DNA of 64,000 bases from Lachnospiraceae bacterium (GTDB taxonomy: Bacteria; Bacillota; Clostridia; Lachnospirales; Lachnospiraceae): NCBI GenBank assembly GCA_017470985.1, contig JAFUXA010000014.1, positions 124,001-188,000 of the forward strand. The letters run 5' to 3'. Of this stretch, positions 8,894 to 17,878 are shown in pieces; position 1 is the stretch's first letter; each line of letters opens with the position of its first letter. Made by a program: the position numbers and the translations under genes. The notes beneath the pieces were generated by a model. That model was given only the letters and a program-made list of their open reading frames with translations, searched no databases and had not been told where the DNA came from.

Positions 8894-9500
8894 TTGCTCC
8901 ACCTCCTGCTAATGTATTAAAATATGCAACAACTGCATTTACTCCATTTGTCACAGACTTAGATGTAATTGTAGCACCACTGATTGCATCAATTTCTGAT
9001 TCATCAGTCTTACCTGTCTTGGTAACAGTAAGAGTCTGTGCCTTGATACCATTGAACTGGCTCTTGAACTTATCTTCTGTTGATTTCATTCCAAGTCCAG
9101 GTGTCTCGCTAATATCCATGATTGAATATCCATTGATTGTTCCATCGTTTGTAATACCTACAGAGAAATTAATATCTCCACCGTATCCATCATGAGTAAC
9201 AACTGTGATTACATATCCCAAAGGATTTCCTGATGCATCAGCAGCAACAACGCAGCCAGTAATATCATCACTTGTAAAGCCAGCATCTACTACAGTCTTA
9301 GTAGCAGCCTCACTGTCAAAACCTTCTAAATCTGTAAAGGATTCAGCAGTTTCAAATACTTCCTTATATGCAGCCTGCTTTGCAGCTTCCTGTGCCTTGG
9401 CAATGGGCTCAAGTGTAATAGCATGTACCAAACCCAAAGCTGCTCCAGAAACCAATGTAATAACTGTAAGGGTCAAAGCGTCTTTTACTAACTTATTCAT
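8886..9500 (-). CDS. rnfG: Rnf complex subunit G (FMN-carrying)
   Basis: 204 residues with one N-terminal helix (ALTLTVITLVSGAALGLVHAI) and an extracytoplasmic FMN-binding domain. The flavinylation site is visible as SGATIT near 175; in Rnf/Nqr proteins the last Thr of [ST]GAT-type motifs receives FMN by a phosphoester bond from ApbE. An apbE gene lies in this window at 59450-60532. The ATG overlaps the rnfD stop by one base (TAATG), with GGAGGGG upstream, so the pair is translationally coupled. Confidence 0.95.
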   Translation of the reverse strand: MNKLVKDALTLTVITLVSGAALGLVHAITLEPIAKAQEAAKQAAYKEVFETAESFTDLEGFDSEAATKTVVDAGFTSDDITGCVVAADASGNPLGYVITVVTHDGYGGDINFSVGITNDGTINGYSIMDISETPGLGMKSTEDKFKSQFNGIKAQTLTVTKTGKTDESEIDAISGATITSKSVTNGVNAVVAYFNTLAGGGANE

Positions 9501-10444
9501 TACTTATCCCCTCCTTTTTTCTCTTTCACAATACCAAATGCTCTAGGAATTGTAACTCTCTCAATAAGTGGAACAAGAAGGTTTGAGAAAATAATTGCGT
9601 AAGATACACCTTCTGCTGAAGCTCCAAATATTCTAAACAATCCTGTTAAAACACCAAGACAGATTCCAAAGAGAATCTTTCCATTTGGTGTAATTGGCGA
9701 TGTGACATAATCAGTTGCCATGAAAAATGCACCCAGCATCAATCCACCACCGCACAACTGTGCAACGATGTAATTAGTATCAAATCCATGACCACCAAAT
9801 AATACAATAAAGATAACAAATGTAATAATATATGTTCCAGGAATCTTCAAATCAATAACACCACATAAGATCAAAAAAATTGCACCAATAATAAGGCAAA
9901 GTGCACTTGTCTCACCGATTGTACCTGATGTTGTTCCAAGTAACATAGACATTGTATCTACAGGTTCTCCCGCCTTAAGAAGAGCAAGTGGTGTAGCTCC
10001 TGTAACTCCATCATAAGCAAATGTTGTCATAGGGCCAGTGAAGGAAATCAGAAGGAAACATCTGGCACCCAAAGCAGGGTTCATAAAGTTCTGTCCAAGG
10101 CCTCCAAAAAGCATTTTTACAACAACAATAGCAAATACACCACCTAATGCAGCCATCCATACAGGAAGTGTAGGTGGCAAGTTAAGTGCTAATAACAATC
10201 CAGTTACAACAGCACTTAAATCTGTAACTGTAGATTTCTTGTGCACAATTCTTTCAAATACATATTCTGATAAAACACAGCTTATGATTGAAACAGCCAC
10301 AAGAATCAAGGAATGAATTCCAAAATTAAAAATACCGAAAACTGTTGCAGGCAAAAGTGAAATAATTACAAGCAACATAATTCTCTGTGTATCGACTTTA
10401 TCTCTAACATGAGGGTTAGATGAAACATTTAACAAATCGCTCAC
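9500..10444 (-). CDS. rnfD: Rnf complex subunit D (FMN-carrying membrane subunit)
   Basis: 314 residues, about ten membrane helices, RnfD/NqrB family. The covalent FMN site is TGATPLALL near 155. Other family marks are GGLGQNFMNPALGARCF (near 118-134) and the cytoplasmic-end SPITPNGK. The start is a GTG at 10444 with AGGAG about 10 bases upstream; no ATG lies nearby in frame. It follows rnfC by 17 bases. Together with RnfG it carries the membrane electron path and probably the ion channel. Confidence 0.95.
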   Translation of the reverse strand: MSDLLNVSSNPHVRDKVDTQRIMLLVIISLLPATVFGIFNFGIHSLILVAVSIISCVLSEYVFERIVHKKSTVTDLSAVVTGLLLALNLPPTLPVWMAALGGVFAIVVVKMLFGGLGQNFMNPALGARCFLLISFTGPMTTFAYDGVTGATPLALLKAGEPVDTMSMLLGTTSGTIGETSALCLIIGAIFLILCGVIDLKIPGTYIITFVIFIVLFGGHGFDTNYIVAQLCGGGLMLGAFFMATDYVTSPITPNGKILFGICLGVLTGLFRIFGASAEGVSYAIIFSNLLVPLIERVTIPRAFGIVKEKKGGDK

Positions 10445-10461
10445 TTTTCATGCTCTCCTTT

Positions 10462-11784
10462 CTACTTCTGCTTTCTCTTCTCAGCCAAAACCTGCTTCTT
10501 CATAGTCTTCACAGACTGAGCAAGCGGTCTTCTGGCCGGGCATACATAACTACAGCTTCCACATTCTACACATTCAAGACCATACCATTTCTCAAACATA
10601 TCCATCTGATGTCTCTCGCCATAATCAGCAAGTCTTGAAGGTACTAATTTCTCAGGGCATGCCTCAACGCATCTACCACAATTGATACATGCAGTTGTCT
10701 CATACTTCGATGCCTCATCCTCTGTCATGCAGAGTAATGCAGAAGTAGTCTTGGTTGTAGGAACATCAATATCAAACATAGAAAATCCCATCATAGGACC
10801 ACCTGCTATCATCTTCTTGGCAGGATGAATCAATCCACCTGCAGCTTCAAGTAACTGCTGGTAGTTTGTACCAATGCTGATATAGAAGTTTCTTGGCTCA
10901 CATACTGCATCACCTGTAACAGTAAAGATTCTGTTAGTAAGTGGCTGTCCAAGCTTAACAGCATTATAAATAGCAACCATAGTCTCCACATTATCTACAA
11001 TACATCCAGCATCAGCAGGAAGCATCTTGGAATTAATATCTCTACCTGTTGTAGCATGAATTAACTGACGCTCTCCACCTTGTGGATATTTTGTCATAAG
11101 TGGACATACTTCCATTCTAGGCTCATTTGCAACCAATTTAGAAATTGTCTCAATACAATCAGCCTTATTGTCCTCAATGCCAAATATACCCTTTGCCTGT
11201 GGGAATAATTGTAAAATAATTCGCATTCCTTCTACAAGTTTCTCTGGTTGCTCAACCATTCTTCTATAATCAGAAGTCAAATATGGTTCACACTCAGCAC
11301 AATTGGCAATAATATACTCAATCTTCTCAGGTTCCTTTGGAGATAATTTAACATGAGTAGGGAAACCAGCGCCTCCCATACCAACTACTCCAGCCTCTTT
11401 AATCTTGTTTATTATTTCTTCATTGGAAAGAGCTGTGACATCATCACATGGACTGTATTCAACTTCATTGAACAATCCATCACTTTCAATAACAATGGAT
11501 TCAACCATATCACCGGTAGTAACTCTGTGCTTAGCAATAGCTTTCACTGTACCTGATACAGATGAATAAATTGGAGAAGACACAAATCCGCCAGCTTCTG
11601 CAATTTTCTGTCCTTTTAGAACTGAATCTCCCACTGCCACAACCGGTGTTGCTGGTGCACCAATATGCTGAGATAATGGAAATATCAATTCTCCAGTAGG
11701 TAACAATTCTTTAATCGGCTTAGATTTAGATAATTCTTTTCCATCAGCCGGATGAACGCCACCTTCAAATGTCTTAAGGCCCAT
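10462..11784 (-). CDS. rnfC: Rnf complex subunit C (NADH-side, iron-sulfur)
   Basis: 440 residues. Peripheral cytoplasmic subunit binding NAD(H) and FMN. Visible: the N-terminal barrel (FEGGVHPADGKELSKSKPI), a Gly-rich nucleotide loop GVVGMGGAGFPTHVKL near 132-147, and two [4Fe-4S] motifs CINCGRCVEACP and CVECGSCSYVCPARRPL at about 365-418. First gene of rnfCDGEAB; GAGGAGGG precedes the ATG. The order C-D-G-E-A-B is the clostridial one. Confidence 0.96.
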   Translation of the reverse strand: MGLKTFEGGVHPADGKELSKSKPIKELLPTGELIFPLSQHIGAPATPVVAVGDSVLKGQKIAEAGGFVSSPIYSSVSGTVKAIAKHRVTTGDMVESIVIESDGLFNEVEYSPCDDVTALSNEEIINKIKEAGVVGMGGAGFPTHVKLSPKEPEKIEYIIANCAECEPYLTSDYRRMVEQPEKLVEGMRIILQLFPQAKGIFGIEDNKADCIETISKLVANEPRMEVCPLMTKYPQGGERQLIHATTGRDINSKMLPADAGCIVDNVETMVAIYNAVKLGQPLTNRIFTVTGDAVCEPRNFYISIGTNYQQLLEAAGGLIHPAKKMIAGGPMMGFSMFDIDVPTTKTTSALLCMTEDEASKYETTACINCGRCVEACPEKLVPSRLADYGERHQMDMFEKWYGLECVECGSCSYVCPARRPLAQSVKTMKKQVLAEKRKQK

Positions 11785-11882
11785 TTAATAACCCTCCTCT
11801 TGTGATAGTTTACGTTTTTCACGCATTATAGGAAAATTATAACACTTTAATATATCAAAACACACATTTCATTGTATAATTT

Positions 11883-11910
11883 TTAATACGCAAGGTATAT
11901 ATGATATTAT
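11883..11910 (+). promoter_or_regulatory. Candidate extended -10 promoter of the + strand nuclease gene
   Basis: TTAATA (11883-11888), a 16-base spacer ending in TGA, and TATTAT (11905-11910), 37 bases before the ATG at 11947. The TGN before the -10 supports an extended -10 site. The rnf operon must be transcribed the other way from this same 160-base gap, which holds minus-strand TATAAT copies, but I could not find a convincing -35 for it. Confidence 0.4.
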
Positions 11911-11946
11911 ATATAAATAGAATAACTATTAAGGAAAAACACTCAC

Positions 11947-13038
11947 ATGATACATATTTGTAAAGATTATCAATATGAAATAGATGAATATAGTAGAGAT
12001 TATATTAATTCTAAAAGTCTAATGTACGACATTGAAACCACAGGCTTCTCTCGTCAACATTGCACAGTATATCTAATTGGATGTGCTTACTATCACGACA
12101 ATACCATTACCATAGAACAGTTTTTTGCAGAAAATCCTGAAGATGAAATAAATGTCTTGGAAGCATTCACTTCTATGCTTGCTAAATTCAATACTGTTAT
12201 AACATTTAATGGCCTGGCATTTGACGAACCTTTTATAAATGATAGATGCAAGCTTCATGAAATTGATTTCAAAAAGCCGGCACATCATATAGATTTATTC
12301 AGAATATGTACTTCGGTGAAAAATATTCTAAATCTACCAGCTTATAATCAAAAATCTATTGAATCATTTCTTGGAATCAATCGTGATGATCAATATAACG
12401 GAGGACAATTAATAGATATATATATAGATTATATATTGAACCCAACAGATGACAAATTAGATCTGCTACTGCTTCACAATCACGATGATGTAAAAGGAAT
12501 GTCAGATTTAATTCCAATCATCTCTTACAGAGATTTTGTCAATAAAATGTCATCTGTAAATGATTTTAAACTTGTTGAGGAAACAAATTTCCAGGGAGAA
12601 GCAATCAAGGAACTAGTATTGAGTATAAACTTAGATATTGCATTGCCAAATCCTATAAATTTCAAAGTAAATGATGCTTATATAAATATTAAAGATAATG
12701 TATTAAAATGCTTGATTCCTCTGTATGAAGGAGAATTAAAATATTTTATAAAGGATTTTAAGAAATATTATTATCTTCCTGAAGAAGACATATGTATCCT
12801 GCGTGAAATGGCTACTTCAATCCCTTCAACAAGAAAGGTAAAAGCTAAAGCCAGCACCTGTTTCATAAAGCAAACAGGATTATTTCTCCCAGTAAGTTCT
12901 TACTTCCAGGTAAGCGATGATTTGTATTCATTTTATGAGACTATTGCCAAAACAAGAAGATATCTCACCTTTCGGGAAGATTATGATGCCGAATTCTGGA
13001 TAGCTTATGTAAAGGACTTATTATCCCTGGTCATGTAA
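11947..13038 (+). CDS. YprB-type ribonuclease H-like exonuclease domain protein
   Basis: 363 residues, the only + strand gene. The N-terminal 190 residues form an RNase H-like 3'-5' exonuclease fold of the YprB family: YDIETTGFSRQHCTVYLIG near 27-45 supplies the first acidic pair, NGLAFDEPFINDRC near 98-111 the second region, and HNHDDVKGM near 178-186 the last Asp. The C-terminal 170 residues are less conserved and end in a helical segment like the tail seen in YprB relatives. The substrate is not known from sequence. The ATG has AAGGA about 11 bases upstream. It converges on cheR, separated by a bidirectional terminator. Confidence 0.82.
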   Translation: MIHICKDYQYEIDEYSRDYINSKSLMYDIETTGFSRQHCTVYLIGCAYYHDNTITIEQFFAENPEDEINVLEAFTSMLAKFNTVITFNGLAFDEPFINDRCKLHEIDFKKPAHHIDLFRICTSVKNILNLPAYNQKSIESFLGINRDDQYNGGQLIDIYIDYILNPTDDKLDLLLLHNHDDVKGMSDLIPIISYRDFVNKMSSVNDFKLVEETNFQGEAIKELVLSINLDIALPNPINFKVNDAYINIKDNVLKCLIPLYEGELKYFIKDFKKYYYLPEEDICILREMATSIPSTRKVKAKASTCFIKQTGLFLPVSSYFQVSDDLYSFYETIAKTRRYLTFREDYDAEFWIAYVKDLLSLVM

Positions 13039-13078
13039 ATTAGAAATCAATATTTATTAATTTAATACTGATAAACAA

Positions 13079-13112
13079 AAAATCGTAGCAGGCTTTGGCC
13101 TACTACGATTTT
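13079..13112. terminator. Bidirectional terminator between the YprB-type gene and cheR
   Basis: Arms 13079-13092 and 13099-13112 (AAAATCGTAGCAGG and its complement, 13 of 14 pairs) with loop CTTTGG. A/T runs at both ends suit convergent genes on the two strands. Confidence 0.9.
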
Positions 13113-13122
13113 ATTATTTCTT

Positions 13123-13899
13123 TTAATTCTCTTTCTCATAGAAGAAAGAATATCTTCTCTTATATCCCATATCTTTGTATCCTGATACCTGTTCAGTACT
13201 TCCGATAAAGAGAATACCACCATCTTTTAATGAAGCAGCAAACTTTTTATAAATATCATCTTTTGCTTCATCTGTAAAATAAATCAATACATTTCTACAT
13301 ACAATCATATCACAATTCTTTGGATATGCATCTGATAACAGATTATGCTCTTTGAAATCTACACATTTTTTTATCTCATCAGAGATCTGATAAGAACTTC
13401 CTACTTTAGTAAAAAATTTCTTCTTATATTCTTCAGGAACATTGGCAATACTCTTCTCAGAATATAAGCCAACCTTAGCAGTAGCAATAACCTGCTTATC
13501 TATATCTGTAGCATGAATTTTGATTTTTCTAAGATCAAGATGCTTTGATAATGCCATAACTAGAGAATAAGGTTCATCTCCTGTTGAGCATGCAGCTGAC
13601 CAGATATTCAAGTTATCTCCATACTTTTTAATAAGTTCTGGAACAAATTCATTTACAAGCAAATCCCACTGTTCAGGATTTCTATAGAACTCTGATACAT
13701 TTATAGTAAGAAAATTAACAAATTCATCAAATACACTCTTGTCAGTCTTAAGCAACTTAACATAGTCATCATATGTAGTACATTTGTTTTTCTTAACAAG
13801 AGAATCTATTCTGCGTCGCATCTGTTTCTCTTTATAAGAGCTCAAATCAATCTTGGTCAGTTTATATACCTGATCTTTAAAAGCCTCATAATTATCCAT
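13123..13899 (-). CDS. cheR: CheR-type chemotaxis methyltransferase
   Basis: S-adenosylmethionine-dependent methylation of glutamates on chemoreceptors. 258 residues, full family length: helical N-terminal domain (1-75, with KEKQMRRRIDSL), SAM-binding motif NIWSAACSTGDEPYSLVMAL near 99-118, ATDIDKQVIATAKVGLYS, and CRNVLIYFTDEA near 206. RBS GGGAG lies before the ATG. It stands 33 bases after the S1 gene with no terminator between, so it is apparently the last gene of the ispH operon; no other chemotaxis gene is in the window. Confidence 0.95.
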   Translation of the reverse strand: MDNYEAFKDQVYKLTKIDLSSYKEKQMRRRIDSLVKKNKCTTYDDYVKLLKTDKSVFDEFVNFLTINVSEFYRNPEQWDLLVNEFVPELIKKYGDNLNIWSAACSTGDEPYSLVMALSKHLDLRKIKIHATDIDKQVIATAKVGLYSEKSIANVPEEYKKKFFTKVGSSYQISDEIKKCVDFKEHNLLSDAYPKNCDMIVCRNVLIYFTDEAKDDIYKKFAASLKDGGILFIGSTEQVSGYKDMGYKRRYSFFYEKEN

Positions 13900-13932
13900 A
13901 ATACAATCTCCCTAAAGTTTATTATAAACAGA

Positions 13933-15072
13933 TTACTCCTCTGCACCTTCAGCAAGCTGAGATGCAACTTCTTCGATATTTACATCAGCAACTTCTGCAT
14001 CGTCATCCTCAGCTTCTTCCGGAGCAATCAAAGCCTTGATGCTCAAGCTAATCTTGTTGTCAGACTCTCTGAATTCAACAACCTTTGCTTCAACTTCCTG
14101 TCCAACTGTAAGTACATCAGATGGCTTCTCGATATGCTCTTTTGCAATCTGTGATACATGAAGTAAAGCATCAACTCCTGGAGCTAATTCAACAAAAGCA
14201 CCGAAGTCTGTCATTCTAGCAACTTTACCTTTTACAACATTACCTACAGCAAACTTTGTAGAAGCATCCTTCCAAGGATTCTCATCTTCAAACTTCATGC
14301 TAAGAGCAATCTTCTTGTCATTGATTTCTTTGATGAATACCTTTACTTCATCTCCAACCTTGAATACCTTCTTAGGGTTCTCAACACGTCCCCAAGACAT
14401 CTCAGAGATATGAAGTAATCCATCAGCTCCACCTAAATCGATGAAAGCACCAAAATCTGTAACATTCTTTACTGTACCAGTAACAACATCACCAACCTTG
14501 ATAGTAGCAAATAACTTCTCTGCCAACTCATCCTTCTTAGCAACCAAAAGCTGCTTTCTATCACCAATGATTCTTCTTCTTCTAGGATTGAATTCTGTAA
14601 TAACAAATTCAATTTCCTGATCCTTATATTTATCTAAATCCTTCTCAAACTGATCAGAAACAAGGCTTGCAGGGATGAAAATCTTGGTCTCTTCAAATAC
14701 AACACTGAGTCCACCCTTCAATACCTGGTCAACCTTTGCTGTAAGAACTTCACCGTTTTCAAATGCTTCCTCAAGTCTCTTGTTGCCCTTCTCTGCAGCA
14801 AGTCTCTTGTATGAAAGTAAAACTTTGCTTTCGCTCTCACTAACTTTGATTACAAGTGCATCAATAGAATCCCCAGGCTTTACCATAGTTGTGAGATCTG
14901 CATTAGCTTCGTTTGTGTACTCGTTGCGAGTAATGATTCCATCAAACTTAAAGCCAAGATCAACGAAAATCTCATCAGGTTTCACATCGATAACTGTACC
15001 TTCTACTACCTCTCCATTTCTTATTGTTTTGTCGTAATTGTCAATCATTTGTTCAAAGCTCATCTCTGACAT
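13933..15072 (-). CDS. rpsA: 30S ribosomal protein S1 homologue (four S1 domains)
   Basis: 379 residues, four S1 RNA-binding domains at about 15-85, 100-165, 185-255 and 272-342; the third and fourth contain the standard FGAFIDLG/GLLHISEMSW and FGAFVELAPG/ALLHVSQIA motifs. Domains 3 and 4 are the most canonical. The tail is acidic and probably disordered. An upstream in-frame ATG exists at 15090, but GGAGG sits 9 bases before the ATG at 15072, which gives MSEMSFEQMI, so I choose that. It overlaps the ispH end by 20 bases in another frame. In several clostridia the two are one fused protein; here they are separate. Confidence 0.92.
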   Translation of the reverse strand: MSEMSFEQMIDNYDKTIRNGEVVEGTVIDVKPDEIFVDLGFKFDGIITRNEYTNEANADLTTMVKPGDSIDALVIKVSESESKVLLSYKRLAAEKGNKRLEEAFENGEVLTAKVDQVLKGGLSVVFEETKIFIPASLVSDQFEKDLDKYKDQEIEFVITEFNPRRRRIIGDRKQLLVAKKDELAEKLFATIKVGDVVTGTVKNVTDFGAFIDLGGADGLLHISEMSWGRVENPKKVFKVGDEVKVFIKEINDKKIALSMKFEDENPWKDASTKFAVGNVVKGKVARMTDFGAFVELAPGVDALLHVSQIAKEHIEKPSDVLTVGQEVEAKVVEFRESDNKISLSIKALIAPEEAEDDDAEVADVNIEEVASQLAEGAEE

Positions 15073-15910
15073 ACTGTTGAACCTCCTCAATAATATTCTT
15101 TGGGGTTGACGCCCCTGCGGTAATACCTACGTTGTCGATGGATTGCAGTACCGATAAGTCCAGGTCATCCTTTGTTTGAATATAGTAAGTATCTTCACAT
15201 TCCCTTTTGCATATTTCGAACAACTTCTGTGTATTAGAACTCTTCTTGCCACCGATAACAATCATGGCATCAACTTCTTTTGAAATTTCTGAAGCTTCAA
15301 CCTGACGTTCTTCTGTAGCATTACAGATAGTATTCAAAACAAGTATATCATACCCTTTTTCCGTTATTATTTCAACTAAATCTTGAAATTTCCTGTGATT
15401 ATATGTGGTTTGAGAAACCATGCAAATCTTGCGTTCTTTCACATTTTCCAAAAATGATAAATCACTGTCATTGGAAATGACTTTGTAATCCTCTCCATTA
15501 ATCCATCCAACAATACCTTCAACCTCAGGATGGCTAGGATTTCCAACAACAAGCACATAGTATCCTGCAGCAGAATGTTCATCTACAAGTTTATGTATTT
15601 TTTTCACAAACGGGCAAGTGGCATCAACCACATCAAAGCCAGAATCTATAAGATTTTTCTGTACTTCTTTCGATACTCCATGAGATCTGATTATCACTGT
15701 TCCGGGTTCAACACCAGATAAATCCGCCCCTTCCTCAATAACATCTACACCTTGAGCTTTAAATTCATTTACCACTTCTTCATTATGAATAATGGGTCCG
15801 TATGTATATATCTTTTTGTTATTAGCTTTGGATATTTCAGAATTCACTGTATCAACAGCCCTTTTTACGCCAAAACAAAAGCCAGCGCTTTTTGCAAGTT
15901 TTATATTCAT
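15053..15910 (-). CDS. ispH: 4-hydroxy-3-methylbut-2-enyl diphosphate reductase
   Basis: Last step of the MEP route: HMBPP to IPP and DMAPP, by a [4Fe-4S] enzyme. 285 residues; the three cluster cysteines are in AGFCFGVKRAVD (Cys12), DATCPFVKKIH (near 97) and NTICNATEERQ (near 195). Substrate residues are seen in YGPIIHNEEVV and in HGVSKEV. The stop codon lies inside the start of the S1 gene. It works with dxr and ispG elsewhere in the window and feeds uppS. Identification is secure. Confidence 0.97.
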   Translation of the reverse strand: MNIKLAKSAGFCFGVKRAVDTVNSEISKANNKKIYTYGPIIHNEEVVNEFKAQGVDVIEEGADLSGVEPGTVIIRSHGVSKEVQKNLIDSGFDVVDATCPFVKKIHKLVDEHSAAGYYVLVVGNPSHPEVEGIVGWINGEDYKVISNDSDLSFLENVKERKICMVSQTTYNHRKFQDLVEIITEKGYDILVLNTICNATEERQVEASEISKEVDAMIVIGGKKSSNTQKLFEICKRECEDTYYIQTKDDLDLSVLQSIDNVGITAGASTPKNIIEEVQQYVRDEL

Positions 15911-15943
15911 ATCATTTACCTCGTGAATTATAAAATGCAGATT

Positions 15944-16603
15944 TTATTTTTCGCACAATCCCACTATTGTATCAACTACTTCCTGAATAGTCATATCTGA
16001 TGAATCAACACATACTGCATCCTCAGCCTGTTTAAGAGGAGCAATATCTCTATGCATATCTCTGTAATCTCTATCGCTTATATCTTTCTTGATATCCTCA
16101 AGAACCGGAGTTTCACCCTTCTCTACAAGTTCTTTATATCTACGATTGGCGCGACAATCAACACTGGCCGTGAGATAAATCTTCACCTGGGCATCTGGAA
16201 GTACACAGGTACCAATATCTCTACCATCCATAATCACATCAGACTTTCTAGCCAACTCTCTCTGAAGTGACAAGAGTTTACTTCTAACAAATCCATATAC
16301 ACTTGTAGCTGAAGCCATATTACCAACTTCTTCTCTTCTGATTTCTTTAGATACATTCTCACCATTGAGCAAAACCTGTTGTGCTCCATCTACATATGCA
16401 ATTTCCACATTAATATCATCTAGAGAATCTTCTATAGCCTTCTCATCATCTGATGCTATATCATGATTTAACAAATACAAAGCTATAGCACGATACATCG
16501 CACCTGTATCTACATATATAAATCCAAGCTTGGCAGCTACTGCTTTGGCAATAGTACTCTTGCCTGCACCTGCAGGTCCATCAATCGCTACATTAAATCC
16601 CAT
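15944..16603 (-). CDS. cmk: Cytidylate kinase
   Basis: Phosphorylates CMP and dCMP. 219 residues. P-loop IDGPAGAGKSTIAK at 7-20, VDTGAMYRAIALYL near 31-44, the CMP-binding insert, and DGRDIGTCVLPDA near 150. An in-frame TTG at 16618 reads through the ribosome site; GGAGG followed by ATG at 16603 is the start. It lies between the flavoprotein gene and ispH; the cmk-ispH-rpsA order is a common clostridial arrangement. Confidence 0.96.
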   Translation of the reverse strand: MGFNVAIDGPAGAGKSTIAKAVAAKLGFIYVDTGAMYRAIALYLLNHDIASDDEKAIEDSLDDINVEIAYVDGAQQVLLNGENVSKEIRREEVGNMASATSVYGFVRSKLLSLQRELARKSDVIMDGRDIGTCVLPDAQVKIYLTASVDCRANRRYKELVEKGETPVLEDIKKDISDRDYRDMHRDIAPLKQAEDAVCVDSSDMTIQEVVDTIVGLCEK

Positions 16604-16618
16604 TTTAATTTCCTCCAA

Positions 16619-17878
16619 TTATTTATTATCTATACTTGTTCCAGCCAAGTAACCTGTAGACCAGGCTATCTGCAAATTAAATCCACCTGTCACCGCATCT
16701 AAATCCAACACTTCTCCCGCCAGATACAGACCTTTGATAGTCTTGCACTCCATAGTAGAAGGATTCACTTCTTTCACACTGATTCCTCCCTGAGTTACAA
16801 TAGCTTCCTTAAATCCCCTTGTATCCACAATAGTCATAGGGAAAGCCTTCATAGTAGATATAATCTTCTCTCTCTGCTCTCTGGTTATATCATGCGCCAC
16901 AAGCATATCATCTACACCAGCCACATCGCAGAACACCTGAACCATTTTGTTAGGCAGAATATGCGGCATTATAGTCTTTAACTGTTTATTTGGATTCTCA
17001 TCAAACTCTCGCAAGAGACGCTTGTCTATCTGATCCCTGGTCAAAGCCGGTTTCAAATCAATATAAGCTTGTAATTCTCCCGGTAAATGTTTTGACACAT
17101 AACTGCTGGCAGAAAGTATAATAGGTCCGCTAATGCCAAAATGCGTAAATAACATTTCACCAAAATCATCATACAGTTTTTTCTTGCCTTTATAGATTTC
17201 TACAGATACATTTTTCAGAGATAATCCCTGTAAAAATGGAATATAATCCTCCTTAGTTACAAGTGGAACCAGGGCCGGTCTTACATCTGTTACCTTCAGC
17301 CCAAGTTTATTGGCCAGAGTGTACCCTCGCCCATCCGAACCTGTAGTCTGATAAGAATTGCCTCCATTAGCCATAATCACATAATCACATTCAATAGTAT
17401 CTCCTTGCGATGTGATTACGCCTTTCACCCGGGATATATACTTGGTTTCATCCTCAGTATAATCTATGACAAGAATCTCCTTCACCTCTGTGTGAAGCAA
17501 AACCTTGACACCTCTATTTTTCATAGCATTCTGTAACGTCTTGATTACATCTGATGAATGATCACTCACAGGAAAAGCTCTGTTTCCTCGTTCAATTTTA
17601 TATGGCATTCCCTCTTTTTCAAAGAAATCCATAACTGCATTATTGTCAAATGTATAAAAAGAACTATATAGAAATTTCTTGTTGGAAACTACAGCATCAA
17701 ACACATCTTCCAAATCACTGGCATTGGTGAAATTGCATCTTCCTTTACCAGTAATATATATTTTCTTTCCAAGTTTCTCATTGCTTTCTATAAGAACAAC
17801 CTCTGCGCCCTTATCTGCAGCAGCAATGGCAGCCATCATACCTGCAGCGCCGCCTCCAATAACTAGGACTTTACTCAT
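16619..17878 (-). CDS. HI0933/BaiN-type NAD(P)/FAD-dependent oxidoreductase
   Basis: 419-residue flavoprotein. N-terminal Rossmann FAD motif VIGGGAAGMMAAIAAADKG at 5-23, the family mark GKKIYITGKGRCNFTN near 38-53, and the C-terminal FAD loop GLYLAGEVLDLDAVTGGFN near 385-403. Members of this family include the bile-acid-related BaiN, but most have no proven substrate, so no reaction is assigned. The ATG overlaps the end of the RpiR-type regulator by 8 bases (GGAG upstream), and cmk follows 15 bases after its stop. Cytoplasmic. Confidence 0.9.
   Translation of the reverse strand: MSKVLVIGGGAAGMMAAIAAADKGAEVVLIESNEKLGKKIYITGKGRCNFTNASDLEDVFDAVVSNKKFLYSSFYTFDNNAVMDFFEKEGMPYKIERGNRAFPVSDHSSDVIKTLQNAMKNRGVKVLLHTEVKEILVIDYTEDETKYISRVKGVITSQGDTIECDYVIMANGGNSYQTTGSDGRGYTLANKLGLKVTDVRPALVPLVTKEDYIPFLQGLSLKNVSVEIYKGKKKLYDDFGEMLFTHFGISGPIILSASSYVSKHLPGELQAYIDLKPALTRDQIDKRLLREFDENPNKQLKTIMPHILPNKMVQVFCDVAGVDDMLVAHDITREQREKIISTMKAFPMTIVDTRGFKEAIVTQGGISVKEVNPSTMECKTIKGLYLAGEVLDLDAVTGGFNLQIAWSTGYLAGTSIDNK

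Noticed and set aside
11785-11946. Clear rnfC promoter
   Set aside because: TATAAT copies exist at several places but no -35 with 16-18-base spacing fits; left unannotated.
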